NCBI GenBank assembly: GCA_025267735.1
Contig: CM046297.1
Location: 25,756,011 to 25,820,010, forward strand
From: Mactra quadrangularis
Lineage: Eukaryota > Mollusca > Bivalvia > Venerida > Mactridae
Length of the DNA stretch: 64,000 bases
Direction: 5' to 3'
Below, in pieces: positions 1 through 11,849 of the stretch. Positions within the stretch are counted from its first letter, which is position 1; the number at the start of each line of letters is the position of its first letter. The translations under genes were made by a program, and so were the position numbers. The notes under the pieces were generated by a model that saw only the letters and a program-made list of their open reading frames with translations, had not been told where the DNA came from and ran no database searches.

Positions 1-72
1 TTCCATGCATTGAATCAGTATTGTTATCGTCCCTTGTTATGTGATTGGTCGATATTCAAATACTATATATAC

Positions 73-3000
73 CTATGAGCCAGTTCATGTGTTGCTATGT
101 AGGTTACATAGGCTGTGTTGCCATGGTGTTCCACTATAGAATAGCGTCTGCCTGAACACATGCTTTGTTGGTAACCTAAACCTATTGTCTTGTGGCTATC
201 TAAAATAAGATTAAGAGCAGATTAACAGAATGCAGTTTCACCGACAACACGAAGGGTTCCGTGTCGTTTTTGTTTATTATCTTTTTACTTTGCACACTTT
301 CATTAGTCTCTGACAACGTGTCTCTTAATTTTAGATCATTTTTATAGTATAGCCTAATTTTTGAAAATGTCTAACATTGCCGGGGTCAGCTGTCAAACTC
401 AAGATCACCGAAGTCAATGTTCTTGCCACAGAGTAACAAATTACATTAAAGTTATATACCATAGGAGAGTTTGCAATATCAAACTTACTAGTGGAAAATA
501 CACTCAAGTACAGTGTTAATAAAGCCGGTTTTTAAAACTTGCTTGACAACTTTTGCAGCTTTCTGAATTAAGTATGAACTAATAAAAGTCTTTCTGAAGC
601 AATTTAAGTGCCCAAATATGTATACCTCCTTACCTTTATTTTGTAGATTACAAGCAGTGATTGCCATAGCATGATCATATTGTGGTAAATCGTTTCTTTC
701 ATTTGCCCATTCTATAAATGACTTTAATGACTCTTCTGTGATCACTGGACGTGAAGATGATGTTCTCTTAGTGCATTTTGACCACGATGACGATGATATG
801 TTCTAAAAAAGAATTTTGGTCACATGGTATTTGATTTTTGAGGTCCATTGTTTAAAAATATTCCTTTTAACAGAGAATGAGCCTACATAATTAGTAAATA
901 ACTGGGAACTGGTTATAAGGATCACGGGTAAATGATGCACATATTTTAAGCGCTTTTGAACACATATTTAATATGTCAAGAGCACCATACAAATGCGGTA
1001 TATAATAATAATAATAATATTTTGGTAATACCTACATTCATCATTGAGAACACTTCGACCATTCATTAACTCGATATTTCGTTGTTAATGACCGAGGAAT
1101 TCTGAATACTAGATTTGCACACATAATTACATATTGCTGAAACTGTTAGTGGTATTTCATTTTCAAGTATGGCATTACTGTCATTTCTGCAGATCTAGAA
1201 ACATCAAAATGGCGATCATAAACTATTTCAAAACAATACAACTTAAGGTAAAATATACCTTAAAACCGGCTCGTCATTGAGTGTTATGTTTCTCTTAATA
1301 CATAGGTCGATCACATTATTATTATTTATCGTTATTATAATAATAAATTATACATTATATAAGACAATTTGCTAAGTCTGTTTTAATGAGACTAATGCTT
1401 GTTGCATTTACTTTATCGGATTAGGTCATAAAATAATTTCTTCAGCCACCCTCGTTCCTACAACTGATTTTCAATCATGTAATGCAAATTTCAGTCACTG
1501 TCAGGAGTATGCATAACTGGCTAACAGCTAAATCAAAAGATTTACTCTTTCTATGAAGTTGGTAAAGGACCTCCGGGATATGACGAATACAATGTATTGC
1601 TCCGTCGAATGCCTAACAAACTCTTACTTTTGACAGATAAATTCCCGCCAAAACCACATCTATCATGTAATTACTTCCTCTTATGTTTTGAAATCTTGCG
1701 TTAATCCCATGTAGAATAACGAGAATCTCGCTGAAGAAGACTTCATCAATGCTAGACAGTGTTGCAGAATTTGTCTGTTCAACAGCTGCTTTACTTATTC
1801 TGAAACAGAAATGTGAGTCAATAGTATGAAATACGCTTAGACTGAAGTCGAAACATAAATGTATTTTTGTAGTGGAGATTGAAAAAAAATGCGTACTATT
1901 GTTGTAACATATTGGGGTATTTTAATACATAATTTGTTAGTAAAATACTGGTACCAATAATTATTGTCCATATTTTGTGAATATTTTTGTAAGGCTGTTA
2001 CAAAACACTGATAATAAGGAAATTGAAGTTTACCTTACATCTGTGTAGATACACGGATCAATTATTAATAAAAAAGACAAGTTAATTTGAAAAGCACAAA
2101 ACATGTATTAGATCGTATATTTCAATTTCAGACGAGACAATTTATTAACTTGTTTAGCATATGTTTCTTCTGACAACAGAAACGTATATTGTACCTTTCA
2201 CAAACTGCATGAAGGTTTTACAAAAATTTTAATTATAAATAGGGTTTAGCGTCATTTTTGCAGTCATTTTACGGCGGTCAGTTGTTTACTTATGGTACTC
2301 GGATGGACACATATCTCTGGGCTCAAGCTTTTAAATTAGTACTGAGTACATATCCTATCCAGTGGTTTACAACTGTTCAACCAGTGCTCGAATTTAACAA
2401 AAAATTGAACTTGCAAGTTTTTGCGAGTTGATTTGATTTCAACTAGCAAAATGAAAAAATCACATGCATTATTTTTCTCAAAATTTTAATAGCATGCATA
2501 TTTTCTATTCTTATACGCAATAAAAACATCATAGTAGTATATTTAACTGTAGATAAAACAAGAACTTATTGCGGGATAGACAAAGAATATCAACCTTTTT
2601 AAGATGAATCTTTAATTAATTCTATCGATCTATCTGGCCGTTTCAATGCTGATCGGAGCCTCATTAGTTTAGACGTTAACAGTAATATTTTGGGTTGATT
2701 TTAACTTGCGAACATTTGCGAGTTTAAATAAAAGTGACTCGTAATTTAAAAAATTCCACTCGCATTTTGCGAGTATGCAAGCTTAAATTCGAACCCTGGT
2801 CCAACTTTGTACAGACCTAGGCGATAGAGTAGCCGTAGAAAGTATTCCATGATTAAACTCACCATGAAGGTGAATGTATTTATGTAAGACTGGCCCCTTT
2901 AATCACTTCAAAGGATCCAAGATCCCTGGATTCGTATTCGGACTCACTACCGACTGTGATAAACGTTTAGTTCTTTCTTATAATAAAGTAAACCTTACTG

Positions 3001-6000
3001 TGAATATAGAGAGAAATCAATTACAAAGAATATCTCTATTTCATATAACTGCATTTGTCGTTTTTCTCGATGTCTTTTGTATACAGGTGTTAAAACTTCT
3101 ATATCTGAAACAATGTACACGTACTGTAAAACTCAACTGCTAAAGCATTTGACTTGTTTATAAAAACTCAATTCTCAAAGAAAGGTAAAACGCAGGACAA
3201 AAGTTGAAATTGATATCGATAATAGTATGCGTGTGGTAAACGATACCCTTCAAGCCCGTGATGATGTCAATTTTCCTTCACCAATGGAAATGTTGGCGGT
3301 CCCTTTTGAAAGACCTAGGAAGTATCTGGTAGAACGTTTCGACAATAAGTGCTTTTATTCCATTATATCTTATGTAGGTTAGCACCCATACTACATTCAA
3401 GCAATTCACTATCTATAACAGCTCCATTGTCGAGTAGTTTCAGACATGTTGAATGCCCTTCCTGACTCACTCGTGATTTATTATATAGTTACTGATTATT
3501 CTGAGCATCGATAACTGGTGGTCAATTCGAACATACAGTACCCACAAAAGGTTTTGAGACAAATGAAATTTACTACAATTCTTGAGTTTTTATTATTATT
3601 TCAGTGGAGTCATTATTGTTTATATATCTATGCATGGTTTGTGATAGAATGAAAACAAAACATGAATGCAACACATTTATAAGATTCAGCATCTGACATC
3701 CCAAAGCTTCCAAAACGATTTTTACTGTAATTATTGTAATCATTTTCCACAACAAAGCTTTAATGCTATGTTTGTAGTCTCAGTTATAATTAAATAACAT
3801 AAACCAAATAGTTAAACTAAAAGGCGTTTCAAAATAAACAGCTATCAAATTCTAGATAAACTATTCAGTAAGCCTACAAAATGAGAATTTCTCCGAACAT
3901 TTGGTGGGTACTGTATTCAATACGTTTAAATTCTTACCCAAAAATAATTAACTAAAGTACACAAAAGGTACAAGGAACTACGTGCGATATTATAGAAAAA
4001 AGACCCTGAAATAGTGCAAAGTTTATTTTACGGTTTTATATTTGATTTAACAACAATGTAAAGACACTACGGGGTCCCTAAAGTGACATTTGAAATTTCA
4101 TTTAAACGAAATTATTGTAAAAAATAAAAAAATATTATTACAAAATGTCACTTAAGGGGCGCCGTAGTTCACTAACCTGGTAACTCTCTTATATTTGATA
4201 GAATGTTGTCTTCAGTTGATGTCTTGATATCTCTTTCTCTTGTCATAAATCGATGGTTTTTAGTAGTTGTCGTACTTTTATGGTAAGCCTTTCTGTATCT
4301 TTGTATGATATGTGTAAATGTTGATGTGTTGTAATGTTGTGGATACACATTATATGTGAATCTTTTATCTTCAAAAAAGCCTTTCTGTTATAATGAAAAA
4401 AATCAAATTGGTCAAATTTTAATCACCACATTCTGAAATAGTGTCACGTGACTTAGTACAAAGCCAACATTTTAATACAACAGTTTTAGAGTGAAAATTA
4501 CTTCAGCGCTAAACAAATTTTATTTCTGATTTTTTACAGTGAAATTTTGTCTTGCAATGACCAAAATATAATTTAAATATTATAGAAGTGCAGTTCAGTT
4601 AACATAATGTTTATCAGGATTGCTATCTGGTTCCAGATTTTGATATGTTGTTTTTTTGTGTCTAAACTCAACTCATACTGATATGCCAACTCTTGCTTGC
4701 ATGGGCACATCAAATTACCAAACAGCTATATATACAAGTAAAAAATTGCTGCGAAATGCAGCAAAGTGATTGTCACGGCAAACAAAAAAAGAATTATTGA
4801 GTATAATCTAAAGGTAACTCAAAAAGCATTATATTAAACTGTCATGTTAAGGTTTTAAATAATATAAATAAATATATAATATTTACAACAATATGTAATG
4901 AAGCAATAGACGATTAATTTTATAGTTGAAATCGGCAAACTGATTTCTTAAAAAAATAATTTCGATATCAGTATTTATATATCTACATTTGAATAAGTAC
5001 TAATTGTAATTTCGATCAATCTTATCTTTTTCATATAAAATATTGGCAAATCTCAATTATATATCGACTATACACAAATTATGATACGCATATTTGTTAT
5101 ACTGTATCCGTATACTAAACTGGTCTGCTGGTCCGGTTGGTCCGCAAATTATACTTACCCCTTTTCATGTGAGTCGAAAGGATTTGCGGAAATGTGTTGA
5201 TGTAAAACGCTGATTTTTCGTTTGTTGCACTGTTGATAGAAATATTGTTTATATGGTTTACGCCAAAATGCTTTTTCTATGTTACTTTTAACGGGAATGC
5301 GCTGTACTATAACTGCATTAAAACAATAAATTTGTCGGCAGTAGAAATCGAAAGGATTTATATCACGTGACTTTTGCCCATTGCTATCACCAGTGGCTAC
5401 CCACCACAATATCACGGCGTTGAGACGCCGTGAAATAAAGTGTTATATTTTGCATACTTCTTCATAATTATCATTGCGCTATACGACACTCATTCTGGAA
5501 GATTATGCCAGAATTAACATATACTCGTATTCAGCTTACTTACGCAATAAGTGACTTTAGAATCTTCTACTACCAATACAAACACTGACCTGTCACCTTT
5601 AAAAATACCTTTATTTTCCTGAAATTACACAACATGCTTCTTCAATTCTAAATTGTTTATTCCTGCACATTCCATATTATAGTTTGCTGATTGGCCATTG
5701 ACAGATGAATACATTTCTAGCTTCCGTAATAATACTATTTTAACTGATTTGAACACGTTTCTGTGACTCAATTACTTATACCTGAGCGCGATATAAATTT
5801 TCTGTGTTGATGCGCCGTAAAACCCAAAACTTTTACCTAATTAAATGTACGCAATTCTATTTGAATTCCATTTTTGTATCACATGTTATTTTACAATCTA
5901 TCATAGTAGTTGATACTGCTCCTCACTGGTAATGGGTCATGCGATTCTATTCCTGAACTAAGCCTACAGAACTTTATCCATCGAGTTACGATTTTACAAT

Positions 6001-7925
6001 TCATGTAATGTTCATAATGTACATATATATGTTCACATTGGTCTGTTTGCCTATTAATTCTAATGAACACGTCGTTAATTCGGAATATCTACTATCGCTG
6101 AAACAAGGAGGGGCAACTGTTAGCCGTTGATGAATGTATGCGCTTCGTTAAGTATTGGTTATAATTTAATTGGTCTAAGTCCAAAAACAAAAAAAGGCAC
6201 TTAAACCACAAAAGCATGACTTTTTGTACCGGGTTTGTTTTATACAAATTTTGCCATATTTTAAAATGATTTTTGTACTTGTAAATGTGTATACATTTGA
6301 TCCAAGCTTAACATTATTAGAATACTACATTGCTCCTTCAAAATTACTTTTATGAGCTTTAGAAAGTTGACAATAAAGTTTAAACCAAATAAACGAGCGA
6401 CTCTAAGACTTACCGAACGCGAGTGAAAGAACCTGGTTCCCATTTCTCCATCATCTGTAAACACAGGTATTTGTCTGGCTGGTGTCTGGCTCAGTGTCAG
6501 ATTAACCGTAAAATTGCCACAATTCGACGATAATTTTAGCTGTACGTGTACTATATTTTGTATTGATTTATTGTCTACACCATTTGACATCCAAGTAAAT
6601 GTCGGTTCCAATTTAACTAAAATAGTAAATGGATTGTCATTTTCTGCTCATATTTTTGCTCATTCGGAACTCCTCAGCCATTCACTACAAATAACCACGG
6701 ACGTATATAAACGCCATTTTGAAACTACAGTTGCGTCATGCAGATGCTCAAACAGAATGCTTTGACCGAATTGAAATGATGTTTTGTTTTTCGTCAATAA
6801 ATTTGCATCGACACTGTTAAATGAAATAGCTAAACAATATTTAGTCGAATGCATTACATAGAAATATGGTGTAGCAACGCTTTGTGTGTATATACATGTA
6901 CTACAAGAACTATTTTGCAAAACCGTTATGCACCTCGCTTGGCGTTTGAAGTAAAAACCCTTTATTCTTGATAGATCCCCCACGAATCATTCCGAGAGTA
7001 TTCATCAAATGAATGGTCGAGGTGTTCCGAATGCTTTTTGCACTCTTTTAAAACTATTTAATGCATAAACAGTGTAAAACAGTGACACATAATTATTGTT
7101 ATCAAGGTCATTTTTCCTCGAATGTATTTAACTGAATGCTTCCTTTTTCACATAGACTCAACAAATTTTATTATTATCTTTTTTATGGACCGACATGAAA
7201 AATGATTGTTTGATCTTTTTGGCTTGACACAACGATCATCGTTATAGTATCGTCACTTACTAGTTGCTGTTCGACGGTTAAACCACAGTAACGCAAACAC
7301 ATGACCATCTGATTATAGTTTTAGTTTGTGCTTTTTAGTTTAGCTTGATTTTGAAACACGTTCTTACAACTTTGATCAGTCACTTTCCATTCCACTTCCT
7401 GGTCCCCCACTACTGAGCTAGAAGTTCATGTATTAAGTTTTTTTCGCAAGGGTAAAGGGTTTTAAACACAGGGTAAGTTTTAAATTGGATTCGGACCAAA
7501 TGCGTAGCTTGCTATCCAATTTTACCAGTCCAACGTCGTAACAAACATGGAATGCCTGCTCCATTTAATTGTTCAATGATAGTGGTTAAATGATCTTATT
7601 CGAATGAGAATGGCTGCACGTTTACTATTCAATCCGAACTCAGTTTCTCGCTAGCAAGTTGCAAGCACAACAAAATGCGGAAGATGGGATGGAACTCTAT
7701 CCAACACAAAGGCGGTAATTTTGAAAAGACGCGCTAAACGGTTGCGTCAATATTTAAAACCTACCCTTACACTCATAGAATGGATTCTTTTACAAAAACA
7801 AATAATAATCGTTGTGCAAATATAAATATAATATGAATAAACCTACCTTGGTATTTGAATTTGCATAAACCAAGTTTCACTAATATGACAAATATAAAAA
7901 ATTCCGACAATTTGAGAATATTCAT
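73..7925 (-). CDS. Secreted M12B (reprolysin/ADAM-like) metalloprotease, 5' part, six exons, continues off left edge
   Basis: Hand-built gene model, minus strand: exon 1 7847-7925, exon 2 6414-6616, exon 3 5159-5370, exon 4 1628-1799, exon 5 634-802, exon 6 73-199. All junctions have GT/AG borders and the phases chain correctly (1, 0, 2, 0, 1, 2), giving about 320 residues. Exon 1 (ATG at 7925) encodes a signal peptide: Met, then a hydrophobic stretch ending KLGLC. Exon 2 looks like the beta-rich prodomain (FTVNLTLSQ, then PVFTDDGEMG). Exon 4 carries the start of the peptidase domain (HGINARF, then IDVVLAGIYLS). Exon 5 has DLPQYDHAMAIT, the usual 'W...DHA...T' block. Exon 6 encodes MCSGRRYSIVEHHG, then HELAH, the HExxH zinc site with its catalytic Glu. 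In this family such enzymes are secreted or membrane-tethered and cleave extracellular proteins. The Met-turn, disintegrin and thrombospondin parts would lie beyond position 1, so ADAM versus ADAMTS cannot be decided. Exon 3 is the weakest: its acceptor lacks a clear pyrimidine tract, but its phases fit. Exon 1 and its upstream DNA are duplicated at 40408-40486. Confidence 0.78.
2382..2798. mobile_element. hAT-like MITE, 417 bp
   Basis: The terminal inverted repeats CAGTGCTCGAATTTAA and CAGGGTTCGAATTTAA (reverse complement of the right end) match at 14 of 16 positions, and the start with CAG suits hAT elements. The flanks carry a degraded duplication (gttcaac left, gtccaac right). The ends also hold repeated 'tgcgagt' words. 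No transposase is present. The element lies in intron 3 of the metalloprotease gene, between exons 3 and 4. Confidence 0.6.
4067..4167. mobile_element. Small palindromic MITE, 101 bp
   Basis: The left end (ctacggggtccctaaagtga, then catt) and the reverse complement of the right end (ctacggcgccccttaagtga, then catt) form about 25-bp imperfect inverted repeats around an AT-rich core. It is non-coding and lies in intron 3 of the metalloprotease. Confidence 0.55.
5795..5832 (+). repeat. SINE 3'-tail fragment
   Basis: The words ctgtgttgatgcgccgtaaa and acccaaaac match the 3' tail of the SINE remnants at 9531-9567 and about 31675-31695. No tRNA-like head is visible, so it is a truncated copy. Confidence 0.4.
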
Positions 7926-8696
7926 TATTATACTTGAAGTAGCTTTATTTGACGTTATATGCAATTGTTACACGCACTGGTGCCTTGGTGATTCCTTTAA
8001 TTCGAATTTAATTACAGTCTTGTCTTGTGCAAATTTTTAAACGTGTCTTAAACTCAAATTTTGATATAGTCTCGTCCTGTCAAGCACATTTTAAAAGTAT
8101 TCTGATGCAATTAGTCTGACCGCTGTTTGCAAATTCGGAAGTACTATCTTTTTGATCCATTATTACGAATTTGATTTAAAAACACTTTAAAGTTCCGCTT
8201 TAAATACTAAATTGTTGTTTGCAAACATTTGCACTTTTTGACAACGTGTATATTTAAGTGACCAAACGCATAATTTGAGAAGAACAAGTTCCGTATATTA
8301 AGACCACTATTTTTAATATGGTTATTGGTTATAATGTTATCGGGAGTGGAACTTTTCTAAAGAATCGTGATTGAGAGTAATACGTACAAATGCATAATAA
8401 TGCTAGGCTTGGTTTGCCGGCGCAAAACATATTGCATAGTATTATATTAAGTAAATATATATATTATTTAAAAATCTAATTATTTCCCTTTACATGTCTA
8501 ATAAACGAATTATTCAAGGTAAAAGGGTAAACCATGAAATTATGCATTATTTATCAGATATGAAAGAAAATATTCAATATTGATGATACGTTTACTGTGG
8601 CAATATAATATATGAATATGATTTATTTTGTTAGGCTTGTCTTGGTCAAGCTTCTAAAACTTAGTAAGCAGTTTTTAAACATTGAGTTTTTTATCT

Positions 8697-9260
8697 AAAG
8701 GTCCGTTTATACAGTGCGCGAATGCGTCCAACGCGAACCCGAACGCGACTTTTGAGCAGTTTTGCCATTCAAATTGAGCACGAATCCACACGCGGAAAAC
8801 CGTCGACGGCTGTTTCTTGCTGTTATATATTAAGTTTCTCCATATGAAAATATGGCGCAGGAAGAGTCAGACATGGAGATCATAGAACTGTATCTGTACG
8901 TAAAACAACATAATAAGAGATAGTGGTCTTGTCTGCTTTGTCGTACAGTACATGATTTTTTCACTATTTCAATAAATCACGTTTTTCTGTCGGGTCCATT
9001 TTGAAGCAATGTAGATTTAAAAGTTTCAAATTATTTATGAAAGGTGTACTTATATCTATTTGTGGAAAATGCCAGGGAAGTACTTGCTTATTGGTTGATA
9101 GCAAAAAATACCGCGCAAACATCAGAAAAAAAATTCGCTTTGGAGGCAATCAAGGCGGCCGTTCGCGCAAACAAATATTTGTTCGCATTCGCGCTCTATT
9201 TGAACGGTTTCTCTACAAGTAACCAAACTATTCCAGGACGAAAAACCGCGTTCGCGGTCA
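8697..9260. mobile_element. GGTCCG MITE, right end lost (possible PIF/Harbinger derivative)
   Basis: Starts aaaggtccgtttatacagtg and is rich in cgcgaacgcg words. The full-length relative at 41258-41753 ends with the inverted repeat. This copy is cut at about 9258, where it joins 'ataaagctaatggtgg'. A short plus-strand frame starts atggcgcaggaagagtcaga at 8851 (MAQEESDMEIIELYLYV) and is shared with the other copy. It may be a remnant of an element-encoded protein. Confidence 0.55.
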
Positions 9261-9530
9261 TAAAGCTAATGGTGGTGACATTTTGTTTTCTTGTTTTTAT
9301 TTAACTATTCTTCCCCATTTTCAATCAGTTTTGATATTCTATAAGATTTCTTTTCAACTCAGTATTATCTTAATATTTCTTGAAATATTAAAGCTTTTTA
9401 GTGTTTGGTAATATAAAGTAATAACTCTTACTTTGGTTACATTTCGACCGGCATTGTCAGCGAAAATGCCAGGGTACATTTCGTACGAACCGAGTTGTGA
9501 GATTTGAGTGTTAACTTTAAAAGAATAGAA

Positions 9531-9567
9531 CTTTCTGTGTTGGTGCGCCGTAAAACCCAAACAAACA
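9531..9567 (+). mobile_element. 37-bp SINE tail insertion with 18-bp target-site duplication
   Basis: The insert (ctttctgtgttggtgcgccg, then taaaacccaaacaaaca) is flanked by perfect copies of aactttaaaagaatagaa at 9513-9530 and 9568-9585. The homologous site at about 44350 lacks the insert. This is a retrotransposed SINE cut back to its last 37 bases. Confidence 0.75.
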
Positions 9568-10147
9568 AACTTTAAAAGAATAGAATGATCAAAGCCACAT
9601 TCTTTATTTCATAGTCATTTTTAATGATTAAATTTTTATAATTTTGTCTATTTGACATGAAATACGGTAGATTAAATATAACTACGCTTGTCATCCTTGT
9701 TTTGGCACAGGCGATCTTCGTCTATGGCACTTATACATATGCTTAAAATTAAAATGTATGTCATCTAATTTTGGAAAATAACGCGATATTTGATATATTT
9801 ACAATAATAAGTTTATATGCGTATACGTGAATGTTTTAACTTGACGAGTCGATTTAACAAAAGAACAATCTATCTCCCAAAACGAGTGATGAACGAATAT
9901 ATTACGAAATATTTGATTATTATATACATAAAAACAAGTGTGTTAAATCTACAATCTTTTTCACTGAGCCATACGTACTGAAAAAATAATTGTGTTTTCA
10001 AAAGAACAAATACTTTGAAACTGCCACACACTATTGTAGACTCATGAGTTTCCCCTTAAAACAGATTAATCTAGTAGCAGAAGTACAATAGCATGCTTCG
10101 TTTTGACAATTGATTGTTCGTTCATTCGTTGTTGAAAAGTTCGTAAG

Positions 10148-10388
10148 CCGCGGTCGTGGCGTAGTAGTTAGCATGTCTGACTTCGAATCCGGAGATCGAG
10201 GGTTCGAGCCCGGTTGCGGGAGGTTATACCCTATACATAAGTTGTCGACCTCGTGGTAGCGTAAGTTAGTACTAGTGAAAGAAAAGTGTCCAGGAAAATT
10301 AAAGTAGGAAGAGCTGACCGTCGTATAAACGACCTAGAACTAAATATGTGTTGAATACGACGTTAAAAAAAGAAGAAATAACAAGAAG
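10148..10388 (+). repeat. tRNA-derived SINE, family A, copy 1
   Basis: The tRNA-like head has an A-box region (gtggcgtagtagttagcatg), a 7-nt anticodon-loop-like cttcgaa, and a B box (ggttcgagccc). It is followed by a conserved body and the tail 'gaatacgacgttaaaaaaag'. Other copies are at 21244-22640 (split), 47642-47875 and 56218-56440. The shared non-tRNA body shows this is a SINE, not a tRNA gene. Confidence 0.75.
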
Positions 10389-10609
10389 AATAGACAAGTT
10401 CGTACTTAATATTATACGTGTTTGTGTAAACACTAATATAAACCGATACATTCCAAAGGTTTGTGCAGTATTGAAGATAAAGGTTGAATGGTTTTTAACC
10501 ACCACACCTTAGTCAATAATACTTGTATAGGTAAAACTTTTTACAATTAGACCAATAGGACACTTCTAAACATAATACAATTTAATACTCGGACAATTTT
10601 CTTTACTAG

Positions 10610-10745
10610 CAGTCGAATACCATTTCACAATGACTCTACAATTGCTTTAACAACGAAGAAAGATCGATATTCAAATATCGAATTTCCATAGAAGATAAAA
10701 TTTTCCGCGAGCGGAGCACGATTTTACTTAGGTCATTTCATGCTG
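10610..10745. repeat. Palindrome-bearing dispersed module (copy 1)
   Basis: Module with acaattgctt, acgaagaaagatcgatattc, then aaatatcga, followed by gaagataaaattttccgcga. Its core is the near-perfect 18-bp palindrome tcgatatttaaatatcga. Other copies lie at about 17755-17845, 22860-22985, 32995-33085, 44495-44590, 48110-48230 and 59740-59875. It borders the BTB units on both sides. Confidence 0.6.
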
Positions 10746-11074
10746 GATGTGGGAATTGTTTATGAAGAGTACATAATTATTATTATTATTAGTTTTTTTA
10801 TTATTATAATTATTACAGTTATAAAAATAATTATTATTATTACCACTTGCCAATTTATTTAGTTGAAGTAAAATTAAAAAAAATGTCTAAAAAGATTTTC
10901 GAGTTTTTCTCAGTTAATTTTGCTCGAAGCAAAAAAAGAGAAAAGTTATTTTCGCTATCAAGTCACGCATGGGTAAGTTAGCATGAATTAAACCACAGCA
11001 GTGACGTCATCTCATTGTATTCATAGTACCGTATATCTAATAATGTACAGGTAACAGCATTAAGATTACTCGTC

Positions 11075-11161
11075 CATTATTTGGTGTGTTAGGACATTAT
11101 CTAACGCGTAAGTCTAATATTGGACTACACGCTAGATATTGTCCAAACACACCAGATAATG
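11075..11161. repeat. Long imperfect hairpin, arms about 40 bp
   Basis: The left arm starts cattatttggtgtgttaggac. The reverse complement of the right arm starts cattatctggtgtgtttgga. The arms continue to match through 'tatcta.cg.gta' with only a few central bases between them. This is a near-complete inverted repeat. It may be a minimal MITE or a structured RNA precursor; no function is assigned. Confidence 0.6.
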
Positions 11162-11264
11162 AACGCTTAACCTTGATAGTGAACGATTACCGTTTCAATG
11201 AACATGTATTTCATAAGAAAGCAAAGAAAGGAATGAAGTTTGTTTTTATTTATTTAACAAAAAT

Positions 11265-11840
11265 TTACAGAACAGAACAGAATAGATCTTTTATTTTGTC
11301 ACAGTTTACAATAGCATGGTAAAGACATGTGAACAAATTATGACAAAAAAACAACAACATGACGGTACAATTACAAAAGTAAAGATACAAATATACTCAA
11401 AATTGCATTTTTTAAACTTTGCCCCTACGAAATGAAGACATCAATTTCAACCATGTAATTCCTATTTACATTTTGTCAACGTTGCGCTGTCGTTTCTTGA
11501 AAATTAAGAAGAAATACCTAAGTTTAGCATAATTATATTTAGACCCGAACTTGATTTTAACAACATTTTGATACATAAACTTTCCAACACAGTAAGCCAT
11601 TCCTTGCCTATGGTTCAACATATAAAGTTTTGTCTTCTTATATAAGAACGGGTGATAAAAACATAATATAGGATTATTTAAAATAATTGCTGAACGAAAA
11701 TCGTCATCAGGCCAAAAATGCTTTACTTTAAATAAAAGTAACATTGCATTTAGTATGCTGTGATCCTGGCGTCCCCTTTGTGTCTTATTGAGCAATGCCA
11801 TAGACAATATTATGACAGAGATAGGTAATTCTTGCACTAG
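11265..11840 (-). mobile_element. LINE 3' end fragment with (ttctg)n tail
   Basis: On the minus strand the segment ends with a polyadenylation-like aataaaaga followed by ttctgttctgttctg, the same pentamer tail as the LINE at 49640-51980. An open frame at 11466-11837 (123 codons, minus) precedes the tail. I do not recognise it, and it may be a decayed ORF2 end. Confidence 0.45.
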
Positions 11841-11849
11841 ACCACAGAA

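Larger units (their letters stand above)
7548..10960. repeat. Segmental duplication unit, copy 1 (BTB exons deleted)
   Basis: Bases 7548-9600 match 40105-41760 plus 44070-44430 closely. Bases 9660-10960 match 20790-23060 plus 24330-24510, and 47190-48480. In the intact units these two halves are separated by the whole BTB gene. Here they are fused near 9655, so roughly 2.7 kb including the BTB exons is missing. The left part contains exon 1 and the upstream region of the metalloprotease. Confidence 0.8.

Noticed and set aside
3165..3378. About 70-codon plus-strand frame containing FPSPMEMLAVPFERPRKYLV
   Set aside because: It looks protein-like in composition but has no start codon, no clear splice acceptor and no family I recognise. 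It lies on the opposite strand inside a metalloprotease intron.
10148..10220. tRNA gene (A and B boxes, 7-nt loop)
   Set aside because: The same head occurs four times, always followed by the same non-tRNA body and tail, and the acceptor arms pair poorly. It is a SINE.
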